This document shows, piece by piece, positions 1 to 8,715 of a stretch of DNA of 64,000 bases. Numbering within the stretch: position 1 is the stretch's first letter; each line of letters starts with the position of its first letter. The translations under genes and the position numbers were made by a program. The DNA lies in contig PPHI01000095.1 of assembly GCA_002901265.1 (NCBI GenBank), positions 217,239 through 281,238 of the forward strand, written 5' to 3'. Under the pieces are notes generated by a model. It did no database searches. It was not told the origin of the DNA and worked only from the letters and a program-made list of their open reading frames with translations. The DNA is from Rhodopirellula baltica. Its GTDB lineage: Bacteria; Planctomycetota; Planctomycetia; Pirellulales; Pirellulaceae.

Positions 1-1106
1 GCATCAGTCGGACGATCATTCGGCGCGTGATTTCAACAGGCGAATCGATCCTTTCGTTTGACGCGATGGAAGATAGCCGTTTCGATAGCAGCGAATCGAT
101 CGCCGATTTCTCGATTAAAAGCATGATCTGCGCACCGCTTGGTGATGCCGACGGTCGCAAATTCGGTGCGATCCAGATCGATTCGACTCAAGGCCGTGGG
201 CAGTTTGTCGAAGAGGATATCGATCTGCTAAGTGGCGTTGCCGCACAAGCAGGCGTAGTGATTACCAACGCGCAGATGCACGAGCGGGCGTTGCGTCAGC
301 AAGAGGTCGAACAGGATCTGCGTCTGGCGACGGACGTGCAAAAAGCCTTCTTGCCGCAAACGCCACCGCAAACTTGTGGTTGGGAGTTCGACAGTTTTTA
401 TCGAGCGGCAAACCACATCGGCGGAGACTACTACGATTACATCGAACTGTCCGATGGGCGAGTCGCTGTCGTCGTTGCCGACGTCGTCGGGCATGGTGTC
501 GCGCGCGATGTTTATGGCCAAGCTGTCTGCGGAGACGCGTTTTTGCTTGGCGAGTGAGTCGGATGTCGCGATCGCGATCGAACGCTTGAACGACCGCATG
601 AGCGAGTTAGAAGTCGAGCGATTTGTGACGTTTTTGATGGTTGTTGTCGATCCACAAAACGATGCCGTCACGATTGTGAACGCGGGGCATATGCCGCCGA
701 TCGTGCGTCGTCACGCAGGCGGTGAAATCGTCGAACCGGGGAAGGAGCAATCGGGGCTGCCGATCGCGATCATGGGCGGTATGGAGTACGAATCCGTCAG
801 CATGACAGTCGAGCCGGGTGATTTTCTGTTGCTATACACCGACGGAATCAACGAGGCGATGGATTCGAAGGATCAGGAGTTCGGGATCGATACGATCAGG
901 ACTCTGGTTCGCAAGCTCAGGAAACGGGCAAAATCAAAGACCGGATCGTCGAATCAGTGTTGCGGCATATCGGTGACGCGGCCCCGTTTGATGACATGTG
1001 CTTGGTCGCGATTCGTCGCACCGCAAAGCCACAGTCGATGCGTGACGATGCGGTTTCGGTTTCTGAAACGGTGGGCGAGGACGACGTAAAGTCGGCACTG
1101 AAATGA
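1..1106 (+). pseudogene. GAF / PP2C-type (RsbU/SpoIIE-like) serine phosphatase, 5' truncated by the window and twice frameshifted
   Basis: The reading frame is already open at base 3. It encodes the end of a GAF domain, a linker helix and the start of a PP2C/SpoIIE phosphatase domain (HIGGDYYDYIEL, VADVVGHGV), as in FHA-GAF-SpoIIE regulators that dephosphorylate anti-sigma-antagonist-type proteins. At about 500-508 the homologous frame jumps: the original frame stops at 557, while the continuation (AMFMAKLSAETRF, NAGHMPP, LLLYTDGINEA) is in the +1 frame. At about 918 it jumps back (ETGKIKDRIVESV, FDDMCLVAIRR) and ends at the TGA 1104-1106, which overlaps the next start as ATGA. Two small indels therefore restore a full domain. 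They could be sequence errors or a decayed gene. The metal-binding GD motifs and the DGINEA motif are intact in the conceptual repair. Confidence 0.8.
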
Positions 1107-1372
1107 CCCGCCGCGTTGTGGTGCGCTATCACGGTCGTGTCCAGGGTGTCGGCTTTCGCGCGACGGCGCTGTATCACGGCAATGGCTTGGAACTGCACGG
1201 CTTTGTTCGCAACGAAATCGATGGCACGGTGCTGATGGATGTTGAAGGCCCTAAGGCGCACGTCGATGAGCTGCTGGAGCGAATTGACTCGCGTCCGGCA
1301 GGATCGGTCGACCGTCGTGACCTCTCCTGGGAGCAGCCGCTCGGACGTACCGGTGGCTTTACGATCGGCTAA
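1103..1372 (+). CDS. acyP: Acylphosphatase
   Basis: An 89-residue protein of the usual acylphosphatase length, which hydrolyses carboxyl-phosphate bonds of acyl phosphates in the cytoplasm. The signature GRVQGVGFR (about residues 11-19) supplies the catalytic Arg and the phosphate loop, and GFVRNEIDGTV carries the catalytic Asn region. The start ATG overlaps the stop of the upstream phosphatase gene (ATGA), so the two are probably translationally coupled. The C-terminus GGFTIG is a slightly altered form of the family's common F.IR ending. Confidence 0.93.
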   Translation: MTRRVVVRYHGRVQGVGFRATALYHGNGLELHGFVRNEIDGTVLMDVEGPKAHVDELLERIDSRPAGSVDRRDLSWEQPLGRTGGFTIG

Positions 1373-1410
1373 ACGAGATCGCGTTTTACGCCGCAGTGGC
1401 TTTCCACTTG

Positions 1411-1444
1411 GCTCGTTAGTGAATCCAGCTCGTCAGTGATTCCA
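1411..1444 (+). repeat. 17-bp near-perfect tandem repeat
   Basis: GCTCGTTAGTGAATCCA (1411-1427) is followed directly by GCTCGTCAGTGATTCCA (1428-1444), with two mismatches. It lies between acyP and the next gene. No function is evident; it looks like a small duplication. Confidence 0.6.
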
Positions 1445-1579
1445 CAGCTCTGACAGCTGTCTCGCTAGTCTGGCAGCGGGGGTGGATGGCATCGCCTTGC
1501 TTCTCGTTGTGTGCAGGAAGCATAATAGACGCTCTCACCTGCACTCCCCTGCCCTGCTCTACCCCGCTGAGGTCCTGCC

Positions 1580-2494
1580 ATGCGACGACGCCAAGCCCTG
1601 CAAACGATCGGAACTGTTGGAGCGATCGCGATGATCGGACAACGTCAACTGGCGGTTGCTGCCGACGCGAGTGACGATGCCACACCATGGATTCGCAAGA
1701 CGCTCAAGATTGGCATGATTGGCGTGAAGGGAACGCTCGAGGAGCGTTTTGCGGCGGCAAAGGCAGCGGGGTTCCATGGCGTCGAAGTCGACGTGCCTGG
1801 GATCGACGTAGACGCGATCAACAAGGCTGCTAAAGCGGCTGACATCATTATCGATGGAAGTGTCGGTAGCCAGCACTGGAGCGTGCGTCACAGCGATCCT
1901 GACGCGGCTGTGCGTGCGAAGGCTCTCGAACAACTCAAGCAGTCCATCGAGGAAACGGCGGCGGTTGGTGGCGACAGTTGCTTGGTCGTGGTCGGTCACG
2001 GCAAAGACGGTACGCACGACGAGGTTTGGAAGCGTTCGTCAGACAACCTGCATGCCGCGATCGAAACCGCCGAAAAGTACAGCATCAACCTTTTGATCGA
2101 GAACGTTTGGAATCAATTTCTGTACGATCATGGTGGCGATTCGAATCAGTCGGTTCAGCCGCTGGCGGACTATGTCGACTCGTTCAAATCGAAACGCGTT
2201 GGCTTGCAGTTCGACCTGGGCAATCACTGGAAATACGGTGACATCGCGACCTGGGTACGTGAGCTCGGTCCGCGGATCATGAAGCTGGATATCAAAGGCT
2301 TTTCACGGGCTAAAAATCAATTCACCAAGGTTGGTGAAGGCGACGTCGATTGGCCAGGCATTGAAGCGTCGCTGCGCGCGATTAATTTTCGTGGCTGGTG
2401 TGCCGCCGAAGTTGGCGGGGGCGGTCCTGAGCGTTTGAAGGAGATCGCCGACAACATGGAAGCCGCCCTGCACTGCAACCAAAACAAGGTTTAA
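1580..2494 (+). CDS. Secreted TIM-barrel sugar isomerase/epimerase family protein
   Basis: 304 residues. The N-terminus MRRRQALQTIGTVGAIAMIG is a basic start followed by a hydrophobic stretch and AVAADA, which resembles a Sec or Tat-type signal. The rest matches the xylose-isomerase-like TIM barrel (AP_endonuc_2) superfamily: GVKGTLEERFAAAKAAGFHGVEVD, LLIENVWNQF, VGLQFDLGNHW, MKLDIKGF and a late W-C-A-A-E-V-G-G strand, with Glu/Asp/His positions that bind a divalent metal in this fold. Planctomycetes encode many such exported proteins, often annotated hydroxypyruvate-isomerase-like; the substrate cannot be told. Its stop overlaps the rsmH start by one base (TAATG), so the two are cotranslated. 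Confidence 0.82.
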   Translation: MRRRQALQTIGTVGAIAMIGQRQLAVAADASDDATPWIRKTLKIGMIGVKGTLEERFAAAKAAGFHGVEVDVPGIDVDAINKAAKAADIIIDGSVGSQHWSVRHSDPDAAVRAKALEQLKQSIEETAAVGGDSCLVVVGHGKDGTHDEVWKRSSDNLHAAIETAEKYSINLLIENVWNQFLYDHGGDSNQSVQPLADYVDSFKSKRVGLQFDLGNHWKYGDIATWVRELGPRIMKLDIKGFSRAKNQFTKVGEGDVDWPGIEASLRAINFRGWCAAEVGGGGPERLKEIADNMEAALHCNQNKV

Positions 2495-3390
2495 TGGAAG
2501 AAGCTGACCAATCGAACGACTCGTGTCATGTCTCGGTAATGCCCGACGAAATCGTCGAATGGGTTTCGGGATGCAAACCGAAAGTGGTGATTGACGGGAC
2601 CTTTGGCGGTGGCGGTCATAGCCGCCGGATGATTGACGAAATCGAGTCGCTGGAATTGGTCATCGGGTTAGATCGAGATCCGGCCGTGGTCCGTCGCGAT
2701 GACGATGATGCGATCGATCGATTAAGCGTGTTCCTGGCCAGCTACGAGCAGGCCGCAAAGGCACTCGCGGCCTGTGAAGTCGATCATGCCGACGCGATGG
2801 TGCTGGACCTGGGGCTATCGAGCGATCAGTTGGCGGATCGTGAACGCGGCTTCAGCTTTCAATTTGATGGGCCGTTGGACCTCCGTTTCGATCCCGAAAA
2901 TGGAATTCCGGCGAGTGAATGGTTGGCCAGGCAGAGCGAAAAAGCGATTGCCGATGCGATCTATCAGTTCGGTGAAGAACGCTACAGCCGTCGTATCGCA
3001 CGCGAGGTCATTGCGGCTGCCAAACGACGCGAGCCGGTCCGTACGGTGCATCAGATGAGTGATATCTGTCGCCGCTGTGTGCCGCGTTCAAAGAATCACG
3101 ACATCCATCCGGCGACACGTACGTTTCAGGCGCTACGGATCGTGGTCAATGACGAGCTGGGTATCCTGACGCGAACCTTGCAGGCGGCGCCTGATTGGTT
3201 GAGCGTTGGCGGGCGAATGGTCGTGATCAGCTTTCATTCGCTTGAAGATCGCATCGTCAAGCAAGCGTTCCGCGAAGACGATCGTTGGAATATCTTGACG
3301 AAGAAACCGCTTCGTCCAACCGACGCTGAGGTCGCGGCGAACCCGCGTGCGCGAAGCGCGAAGCTGCGGATTGCAGAGAGGTGCGATTAG
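2494..3390 (+). CDS. rsmH: 16S rRNA (cytosine(1402)-N(4))-methyltransferase RsmH
   Basis: 298 residues, a typical length. The family hallmarks are visible: HVSVMPDEIVEW at the N-terminus, the SAM-binding loop DGTFGGGGHSR, GLDRDP, MVLDLGLSSDQL, RGFSFQFDGPLDLRFD, and the C-terminal VISFHSLEDRIVKQAF followed by RARSAKLRIAER. RsmH methylates N4 of C1402 in the ribosomal P site. In most bacteria it lies at the head of the dcw division cluster; here it sits behind an exported sugar-isomerase-like gene with a one-base overlap, as expected for a lineage that lacks FtsZ and the dcw cluster. Confidence 0.96.
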   Translation: MEEADQSNDSCHVSVMPDEIVEWVSGCKPKVVIDGTFGGGGHSRRMIDEIESLELVIGLDRDPAVVRRDDDDAIDRLSVFLASYEQAAKALAACEVDHADAMVLDLGLSSDQLADRERGFSFQFDGPLDLRFDPENGIPASEWLARQSEKAIADAIYQFGEERYSRRIAREVIAAAKRREPVRTVHQMSDICRRCVPRSKNHDIHPATRTFQALRIVVNDELGILTRTLQAAPDWLSVGGRMVVISFHSLEDRIVKQAFREDDRWNILTKKPLRPTDAEVAANPRARSAKLRIAERCD

Positions 3391-3507
3391 CGACCGATGC
3401 CGATGCGATCGCCCCTAGGGGATTAAGGTTTCGCTGGTTTGGGGAATTGTTCTAGGATCCCCCCCCTCGCATTGTCCTTCGCTATTCCCTCATCAAGAAA
3501 TCTGAAA

Positions 3508-4308
3508 ATGAAACATCGTCCGCCGCCCCAGGACATTTCCTTTTCTGAATCCGTGCATCCAATTGAAGAGACTTCAGACGAAGACGTATTCGTTGCCGGA
3601 TTTCCAAAGTCAGGCAACACGCTACTTCAGCACACCATCGCACACCTTGTGTATGGGTTAAATGAATCCGGCGGTCGAACGTTGGTCCAATTGATGGTTC
3701 CCGACGTTCATGCCAATACGCACTACTTTCGCCACAAAGACCGCTGTTTTTTCAAGACACACGACCATCCAAAAGAGCATCACCGGAACGTGATTTATAT
3801 TGTTCGCGATGGTCGCGAAGCGATGCTTTCGTACTACCACATGTTGAAAAACATGGGGCAAGATGTTTCGCACCGGCAGATTTACTCCAATGAAGTCCCG
3901 GTGTTCGGCGGACAGTGGCATCAACATGTGGCGATGTGGGAGTCGAATCCGTTTGACGCAAATCTTCTTTGGTTGCGATACGAGGACATGAGGTCCGACC
4001 GGATCACGCAGCTGAAACGCATCTGTAACTTTTTAGAAATCGAACGATCCGAACAGGAACTCTTGGAAGTTGCCAGACTGACCTCATTCGAGCACATGCA
4101 GCAGGTGGAGCGGCGCAGCGACTGGGTTGCCAAAAACTTAACCGTCTTTAACAAGCCAGCGTGTTTCATTCGTCGTGGGGCATGCAATTCGTTCCGCCAG
4201 GAAGTGGATCCAGATGTGTTGGCCCTTTTCGAGAGTCGCAATGGGAGCGTGTTGCGGCGACACTATCCAGAAACGTTCGAACATTCCGAGAATCGCAAAG
4301 CGACGTAG
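3508..4308 (+). CDS. Sulfotransferase family protein
   Basis: 266 residues from the ATG at 3508; an upstream in-frame TTG at 3439 would add a poorly structured leader, so the ATG is preferred. The PAPS 5'-phosphosulfate loop is clear (VAGFPKSGNTLLQ), as are the 3'-phosphate-binding strand (VIYIVRDGREAMLSYYH) and a late RRGACNSFRQEV that matches the usual C-terminal RKG..GdW motif only loosely. It resembles cytosolic sulfotransferase 1 family proteins acting on small molecules or glycans. Third-position bases look more AT-rich than in the flanking genes, which may hint at acquisition. The gene stands alone with a 630-bp gene-free gap downstream. Confidence 0.85.
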   Translation: MKHRPPPQDISFSESVHPIEETSDEDVFVAGFPKSGNTLLQHTIAHLVYGLNESGGRTLVQLMVPDVHANTHYFRHKDRCFFKTHDHPKEHHRNVIYIVRDGREAMLSYYHMLKNMGQDVSHRQIYSNEVPVFGGQWHQHVAMWESNPFDANLLWLRYEDMRSDRITQLKRICNFLEIERSEQELLEVARLTSFEHMQQVERRSDWVAKNLTVFNKPACFIRRGACNSFRQEVDPDVLALFESRNGSVLRRHYPETFEHSENRKAT

Positions 4309-4939
4309 CGGAGTAATCGAATCGGCTGCGACGTAAATCGGTGTAGATCTACCTTCGCGAGCGTTCGCGACCGGGCACCTCTTGCGCCCGGTCCGTGAGG
4401 CTTCGGAGACGGTTTTAGCGGAGGATTCCAACCATCAACGATTGTCAGCCCGTGGCCGCAAGCTGACCGCGTAAACCCCACGCGAGGCGAACTCGCGGAA
4501 GATAGGTATTTTCTCGATGTCGACGCTGAAGGCGGGGGTCAGAATAGGCTGAGTAAGTTGCAACTTTAAAGATAGCAAAGGCTTACGTCGCTCTGAGGTC
4601 GGCCGTCCGAGGCGGAAATCCGCGTCGGTTGGTCTCGATCGGTAGCTCTAGGGTACGCGGCTAGCAGACTCGGTCAACTGCAGATTTTGTCATTTTGGAG
4701 CGCCCGATTCGGCCCTGGCGCGGTAACTCGTTGAGCGATGACGAGTTAAGGCGGGGGGGCCGAAGAATGACTTTTTTTCCCGATCCTTCAGCGTGATTCG
4801 AATCGGTTCCTGCGGGAGGCTACCGCATGGCTAGAAGGGGGTGTGTTTTTGTGCCATTGGCGGATTCCCGGCGTCAAGGTCGCCGTAGCGGTTCTGATCT
4901 GCCGTGGGAGCCATCTGCGAATCGGGGTATGATCGCGTC
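4309..4939. other. 631-bp region without a recognised gene
   Basis: No frame here shows a protein-like composition or a recognisable motif. It contains an inverted repeat ACCGGGC/GCCCGGT (4370-4376 and 4386-4392) without a clear T tract, which may end sulfotransferase transcription. A G-rich run lies near 4752-4760. Confidence 0.5.
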
Positions 4940-5368
4940 ATGGAAGCAACGCCGGCAAAACGGTCTCCCGAAACAGAACGGATCGAGCCCGCTCATTATG
5001 AGGGTCTGGGTGTCTCCGTCGGTTTGGTGGTTGCCGGTGTGATGGTTTGGCGACTGGTTGGGGACCCAGCCGGGACAGTTGTGTTTGGCGGGTTTGCGAC
5101 GGCGTCGTTAGGGTTTCTGCTGGCGTATTTTGTGCGCCCAGATTGGCGATGGCGGCTAATGTGGTTGGTTCGGCAAGCGACCTTTCCGGTTCGTTGGACA
5201 GCAACCTTGTTAACAATGCTGGTCCTGTTTTACGGCGTCGTGACCCCGGTCGCGATCTGGTTTCGCTGGGCCGGAAAGTCGATTCGGCGGTCCGATCCGC
5301 AAGCGACCAGCTTTTGGCGGGAAGTTCATGCAGACGAGTCGGACGATTCTTTCTTTCGGATGTTTTGA
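4940..5368 (+). CDS. SxtJ-like small membrane protein
   Basis: 142 residues from the ATG at 4940; a GTG 36 bases upstream is possible. Hydrophobic segments follow one another (YEGLGVSVGLVVAGVMVW, VVFGGFATASLGFLLAYFV, a long TLLTMLVLFYGVVTPVAIWF), then a charged tail ending SDDSFFRMF. This arrangement matches the SxtJ family of small membrane proteins usually found between a NodU/HypF-like carbamoyltransferase and a DUF5989 gene. The DUF5989 gene follows with a one-base overlap (TGATG), but no carbamoyltransferase is present upstream. The family assignment is from memory of these motifs. Confidence 0.7.
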   Translation: MEATPAKRSPETERIEPAHYEGLGVSVGLVVAGVMVWRLVGDPAGTVVFGGFATASLGFLLAYFVRPDWRWRLMWLVRQATFPVRWTATLLTMLVLFYGVVTPVAIWFRWAGKSIRRSDPQATSFWREVHADESDDSFFRMF

Positions 5369-5667
5369 TGATCCACAACGGCGAAGGACCCGAGCACAGC
5401 GAGCATTCGCATCGGGAGGAAGCGATTGAAGGCGGCACCGTTGATCGCGGCGGCCCGGAACGGCGTCTCCCGGACCTCAACGGCCCATCGGAGTTTGAGC
5501 GACAGGCGGGGGCGACCGAGCCAGGGTTGTTGCGCGAATTTGTTTGGTTTCTTCGCTACAACAAGAAGTGGTGGTTGCTGCCGATTGTTGGCGTGTTGCT
5601 GCTGCTCGTCGCGCTGGCCTTTGTGACCACTTCGCCGGCGGCACCCTTTATCTACACACTGTTTTAA
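5368..5667 (+). CDS. DUF5989 family single-pass membrane protein
   Basis: 99 residues. A charged, Gly/Glu-rich N-terminal half leads to the diagnostic LREFVWFLRYNKKWWLLPI block, one transmembrane helix (VGVLLLLVALAFVTT) and the ending SPAAPFIYTLF. This is the DUF5989 pattern. The start overlaps the stop of the SxtJ-like gene, so the two are coupled. The biochemical role is unknown; in other bacteria the pair accompanies carbamoyltransferases and SGNH hydrolases. Confidence 0.85.
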   Translation: MIHNGEGPEHSEHSHREEAIEGGTVDRGGPERRLPDLNGPSEFERQAGATEPGLLREFVWFLRYNKKWWLLPIVGVLLLLVALAFVTTSPAAPFIYTLF

Positions 5668-5689
5668 TCCGCCAAAATTGACGGCGGAT
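5667..5689. terminator. Hairpin between convergent genes
   Basis: ATCCGCC (5667-5673) and GGCGGAT (5683-5689) form a 7-bp stem with a 9-base loop directly after the DUF5989 stop and before the RNase Y stop on the other strand. There is no strong T tract, so it may stop transcription from either side only weakly. Confidence 0.4.
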
Positions 5690-5730
5690 AGAGCGTCAAC
5701 GGGGCCCTGCGTCAGCTTGCGATCGCCGAG

Positions 5731-7326
5731 CTATTTAGCGATCTCGGTGAAGGAGCTTTCTCGCAAGACGGTGACTTTGATTTCGCCGGGGTACATCAGT
5801 TCGCGTTCGAACGCCTGGGCAATTTCGTGACAGATGACGGCGGACTGTTCGTCGTTGGTCGACGTGCTGTCGACGATGACACGCAGTTCACGTCCGGCAC
5901 TAATGGCGTATGCCTCGCGTACTCCCTCGAAGCGTTTCGCAATCGCCTCGAGCTCTTCCATTCGTTTGATATAGCGTTCGAGCGATTCACGACGGGCACC
6001 GGGACGCGATGCGCTGCAGGCATCGGCTGTGGCGACCACCATCGTATAGGGGTGTTCGATCACGATTTCGTCGTGGTGCCCAAATGCGGCGTGAACGACT
6101 TCGGGTGATTCGCCATGACGGCGCAGGATGTCGGCACCGATTTTAGGGTGCCCGCCTTCGAGTTCATGGTCGGCGGCTTTCCCGATATCGTGCAGCAGTC
6201 CGCATCGCCGCGCGACATCGCCATTCATTCCCAGCATTTCGGCGATCATGCCGGACAGGAACGCGACTTCGATGCTATGTCGAAGCACGTTTTGGCTGTA
6301 CGAAGTTCGAAAATACAGGCGTCCGAGTAATTCGATCAGGCGGTCATGCAGTCCTGCGATGTTGACTTCGTCGGCTGCCTCGCGGCCCTTCTGCATGATC
6401 AATTCGTTGATCTCGCGTTGGGTTTCTTCGACGACTTCTTCGATTTTCGAAGGGTGGATCCGCCCGTCGGCGATCAGATTGGTCAGCGACCGTCTGGCGA
6501 TTTCGCGGCGCACCGGGTCAAAGCCACTGACAATGACGACGCCTGGTGTGTCGTCGATAATGACGTCGATTCCGGTCGCTTTTTCGAAAGCCCGAATGTT
6601 GCGGCCTTCGCGTCCAATGATGCGACCCTTCATGTCGTCGGTCGGGACGTCAACGGTGCTGGTCGTCGAGTCGGCGGTGAAGGCGGAGGAGTATCGCTGC
6701 ATTGCGGTCAGCAGCATCTGGCGGCTCTGTTCTTTGGCAGCCTCGGTGATCTGCTTTTTCTGTTTCAGCAGGACTTTTCCACGCTCATGTTCGAGTTCTT
6801 CGTTGAGAACTTCTAGCAGTTGCTCTTTGGCTTCGGCCCGGGTCATGCCGGAAATCGCTTCGAGCAGTCGTTTTTGTTGGTCTTCGAGCTTGCCGAGTTC
6901 TTCACGTTTGTTGGTCAGCATCTTGAGACCCGAGTCGAGACGCTGTTGGGCGTTTTCGAGTCCGCGTTGCTGCTTCCGCAAGTCGGCTTCTTGAAGGTCG
7001 AGTTGTTCGCTTCGGCGATCGAGTTTTTCTTCGCGGGCGAGCTGTTTCCGCCGTGAATCGGCGATCTCGGTTTCGCCTTTTGATTTGATTTCCAGGGCAT
7101 CCTCTTTGGCCTCGAGGACGATCTGCGATTTCATCGATTCCGCTTGCCGGTTGGCCTCGTTCAAAATCTCATCCGCCCGTGCGGCGAGTTTGATTTTGTA
7201 AACGGTGTACTTCCAGCGCTGATAACCCATCATCAGAACGGCCCCTGCAAGCACGCCGGCGAGGGAGTAGACGAAGAAGTTTTCGTCCAATGAAGAGGCG
7301 AGCGGCAGCGCGAAGAAGAGTGCCAT
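5731..7326 (-). CDS. rny: Ribonuclease Y
   Basis: 531 residues from the ATG at 7326; a TTG four codons earlier is less likely. Order of parts: an N-terminal membrane anchor (about residues 10-35), a long charged coiled coil rich in E, K and Q (about 50-220), a KH RNA-binding domain with [15 protein letters not shown] and IDDTPGVV, then an HD domain with [10 protein letters not shown] and [14 protein letters not shown]. RNase Y is a membrane-bound endoribonuclease that starts mRNA decay. Length and domain order are those of the family. It is transcribed towards the DUF5989 gene. Confidence 0.96.
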   Translation of the reverse strand: MALFFALPLASSLDENFFVYSLAGVLAGAVLMMGYQRWKYTVYKIKLAARADEILNEANRQAESMKSQIVLEAKEDALEIKSKGETEIADSRRKQLAREEKLDRRSEQLDLQEADLRKQQRGLENAQQRLDSGLKMLTNKREELGKLEDQQKRLLEAISGMTRAEAKEQLLEVLNEELEHERGKVLLKQKKQITEAAKEQSRQMLLTAMQRYSSAFTADSTTSTVDVPTDDMKGRIIGREGRNIRAFEKATGIDVIIDDTPGVVIVSGFDPVRREIARRSLTNLIADGRIHPSKIEEVVEETQREINELIMQKGREAADEVNIAGLHDRLIELLGRLYFRTSYSQNVLRHSIEVAFLSGMIAEMLGMNGDVARRCGLLHDIGKAADHELEGGHPKIGADILRRHGESPEVVHAAFGHHDEIVIEHPYTMVVATADACSASRPGARRESLERYIKRMEELEAIAKRFEGVREAYAISAGRELRVIVDSTSTNDEQSAVICHEIAQAFERELMYPGEIKVTVLRESSFTEIAK

Positions 7327-7519
7327 CAATGGGGTCAAGGCGACGGGGCGTGTTCGGCGGGTGGAAAAGGGCGGTAGACTGGCCGCTGACGCGACATGTC
7401 CTTGTCGCGTTCACGATGAAGATCGTAACAAATTTTGTTCCCCAGTGGGCAGTGCCCTGCCCTTTCCCGAACTCCGAATGTGCTTTCCAGGCAGTTGAAA
7501 CGCATTTCGGCACCGTCCC

Positions 7520-8611
7520 ATGTCAGATCGCCAAAACGAAAACTCCCCTTGGGAGCACCTTTTAAGTGACATCGAGGGGCTGTTCCCCGCGGGGAAGTAC
7601 TTCAACGTGGGGGTCGTTGTCGGTTGCAGTGGTGGTGCAGACAGTGTCGCGTTGCTTCGCGCGGTCGTTGATCTGGCACGCCGCGAGATTCGCAAACGGT
7701 TCGCAGTTTCGAAGGAAAGCGAATTGCCGATGCCAGGGTTCGTTATCGCAGCGCATTTCAATCATGCGCTCCGTGGGAACGAGAGCGATCAAGATGAATC
7801 GCTGGTGATCGCGTTGGCAGAGGAACTAGGAATCAAGGCCGTTACGGCACGCGGTGATGGGACGTTGGCCGACGAGAAACACACCCGTGATGAACGCTAT
7901 CGTTTTTTCGGAGACGTGATGCGTCAGTATGGCGCCCGATACCTGATGCTGGGGCACAGCTTGGATGACAACGTCGAAACGGTGTTGTTTCGTCTGCTTC
8001 GCGGGACAGGACCGATCGGCTTGGCTGGGATCGCGCCGTTTCGCGAATTGTCAGCCGATGAACGAGGGCGTGACTTTGTCGTCGCCCGGCCGATGTTGCA
8101 ATCGCGACGAGAGCTGATTCGTGAGGCACTGGTGTCTGAAAATCACTCGTGGCGGGAAGACGGTTCGAATCGAGACTTGGCGTACCGACGCAACTGGATT
8201 CGCAACGAATTGTTGCCACAAATTGGCGGGCAATTCCCCGGGGCGATCGAGTCAATTGCGCGTGCGATCGATGGCCAACGTCAATGGAGTGAATCGATCA
8301 AGCGATTGTCACGTCAATGGGTTGATGTCTTTGTCATCGCGGAGGAACCGCTGCAAATCCGGCGATTGGATTCTGTCGATCATCCTGAATCGGTCCCCAG
8401 TATTTTGGCCGATTCGTCGGTGTGTGTCGAAGCACTGCGACACTGTTGGCAGCGCTGTGGATTTCCGCTGGGGAAAATTGGCCAATCACATTGGCGCCAG
8501 TGTTTTGAACTCTGGCACGGTCGAGGCGACGATCGCGTTCATCTACCCGGCGGCATCGAAGCAACCAGGGACGCTTCACAGATCTTGTTTCGTCGGATTT
8601 CCGAGACGTGA
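7520..8611 (+). CDS. tilS: tRNA(Ile)-lysidine synthase
   Basis: 363 residues. The ATP pyrophosphatase loop SGGADSVAL is near residue 39, followed by AHFNHALRG, the GHSLDDNVETVLFRLLRGTG block and RPML..RRELIREAL, all typical of TilS, which makes lysidine at C34 of the AUA-reading tRNA-Ile. A short helical region and a C-terminal strand segment follow. The protein is shorter than E. coli TilS, so the C-terminal tRNA-binding domains are reduced, as in many bacteria. The ATG at 7520 has no strong Shine-Dalgarno. Confidence 0.93.
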   Translation: MSDRQNENSPWEHLLSDIEGLFPAGKYFNVGVVVGCSGGADSVALLRAVVDLARREIRKRFAVSKESELPMPGFVIAAHFNHALRGNESDQDESLVIALAEELGIKAVTARGDGTLADEKHTRDERYRFFGDVMRQYGARYLMLGHSLDDNVETVLFRLLRGTGPIGLAGIAPFRELSADERGRDFVVARPMLQSRRELIREALVSENHSWREDGSNRDLAYRRNWIRNELLPQIGGQFPGAIESIARAIDGQRQWSESIKRLSRQWVDVFVIAEEPLQIRRLDSVDHPESVPSILADSSVCVEALRHCWQRCGFPLGKIGQSHWRQCFELWHGRGDDRVHLPGGIEATRDASQILFRRISET

Positions 8612-8715
8612 GGAAGACTGGGCGGCAAGGTGTGGGCGGTGAGCGGTTAAACTGTTCCGTTCCTACCAACACATCGCCCTCCCCTTTACCGCGACTATCG
8701 CGAGGAACCAGACGT

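Noticed and set aside
4827..5042. 71-codon frame before the SxtJ-like gene
   Set aside because: Arg/Gly/Pro-rich composition, overlap with the better-supported frame starting at 4940, and no homology by motif.
6128..6994. 288-codon plus-strand frame opposite RNase Y
   Set aside because: Ser/Arg-rich composition is the complement of the RNase Y coiled coil; no domain or ribosome site.
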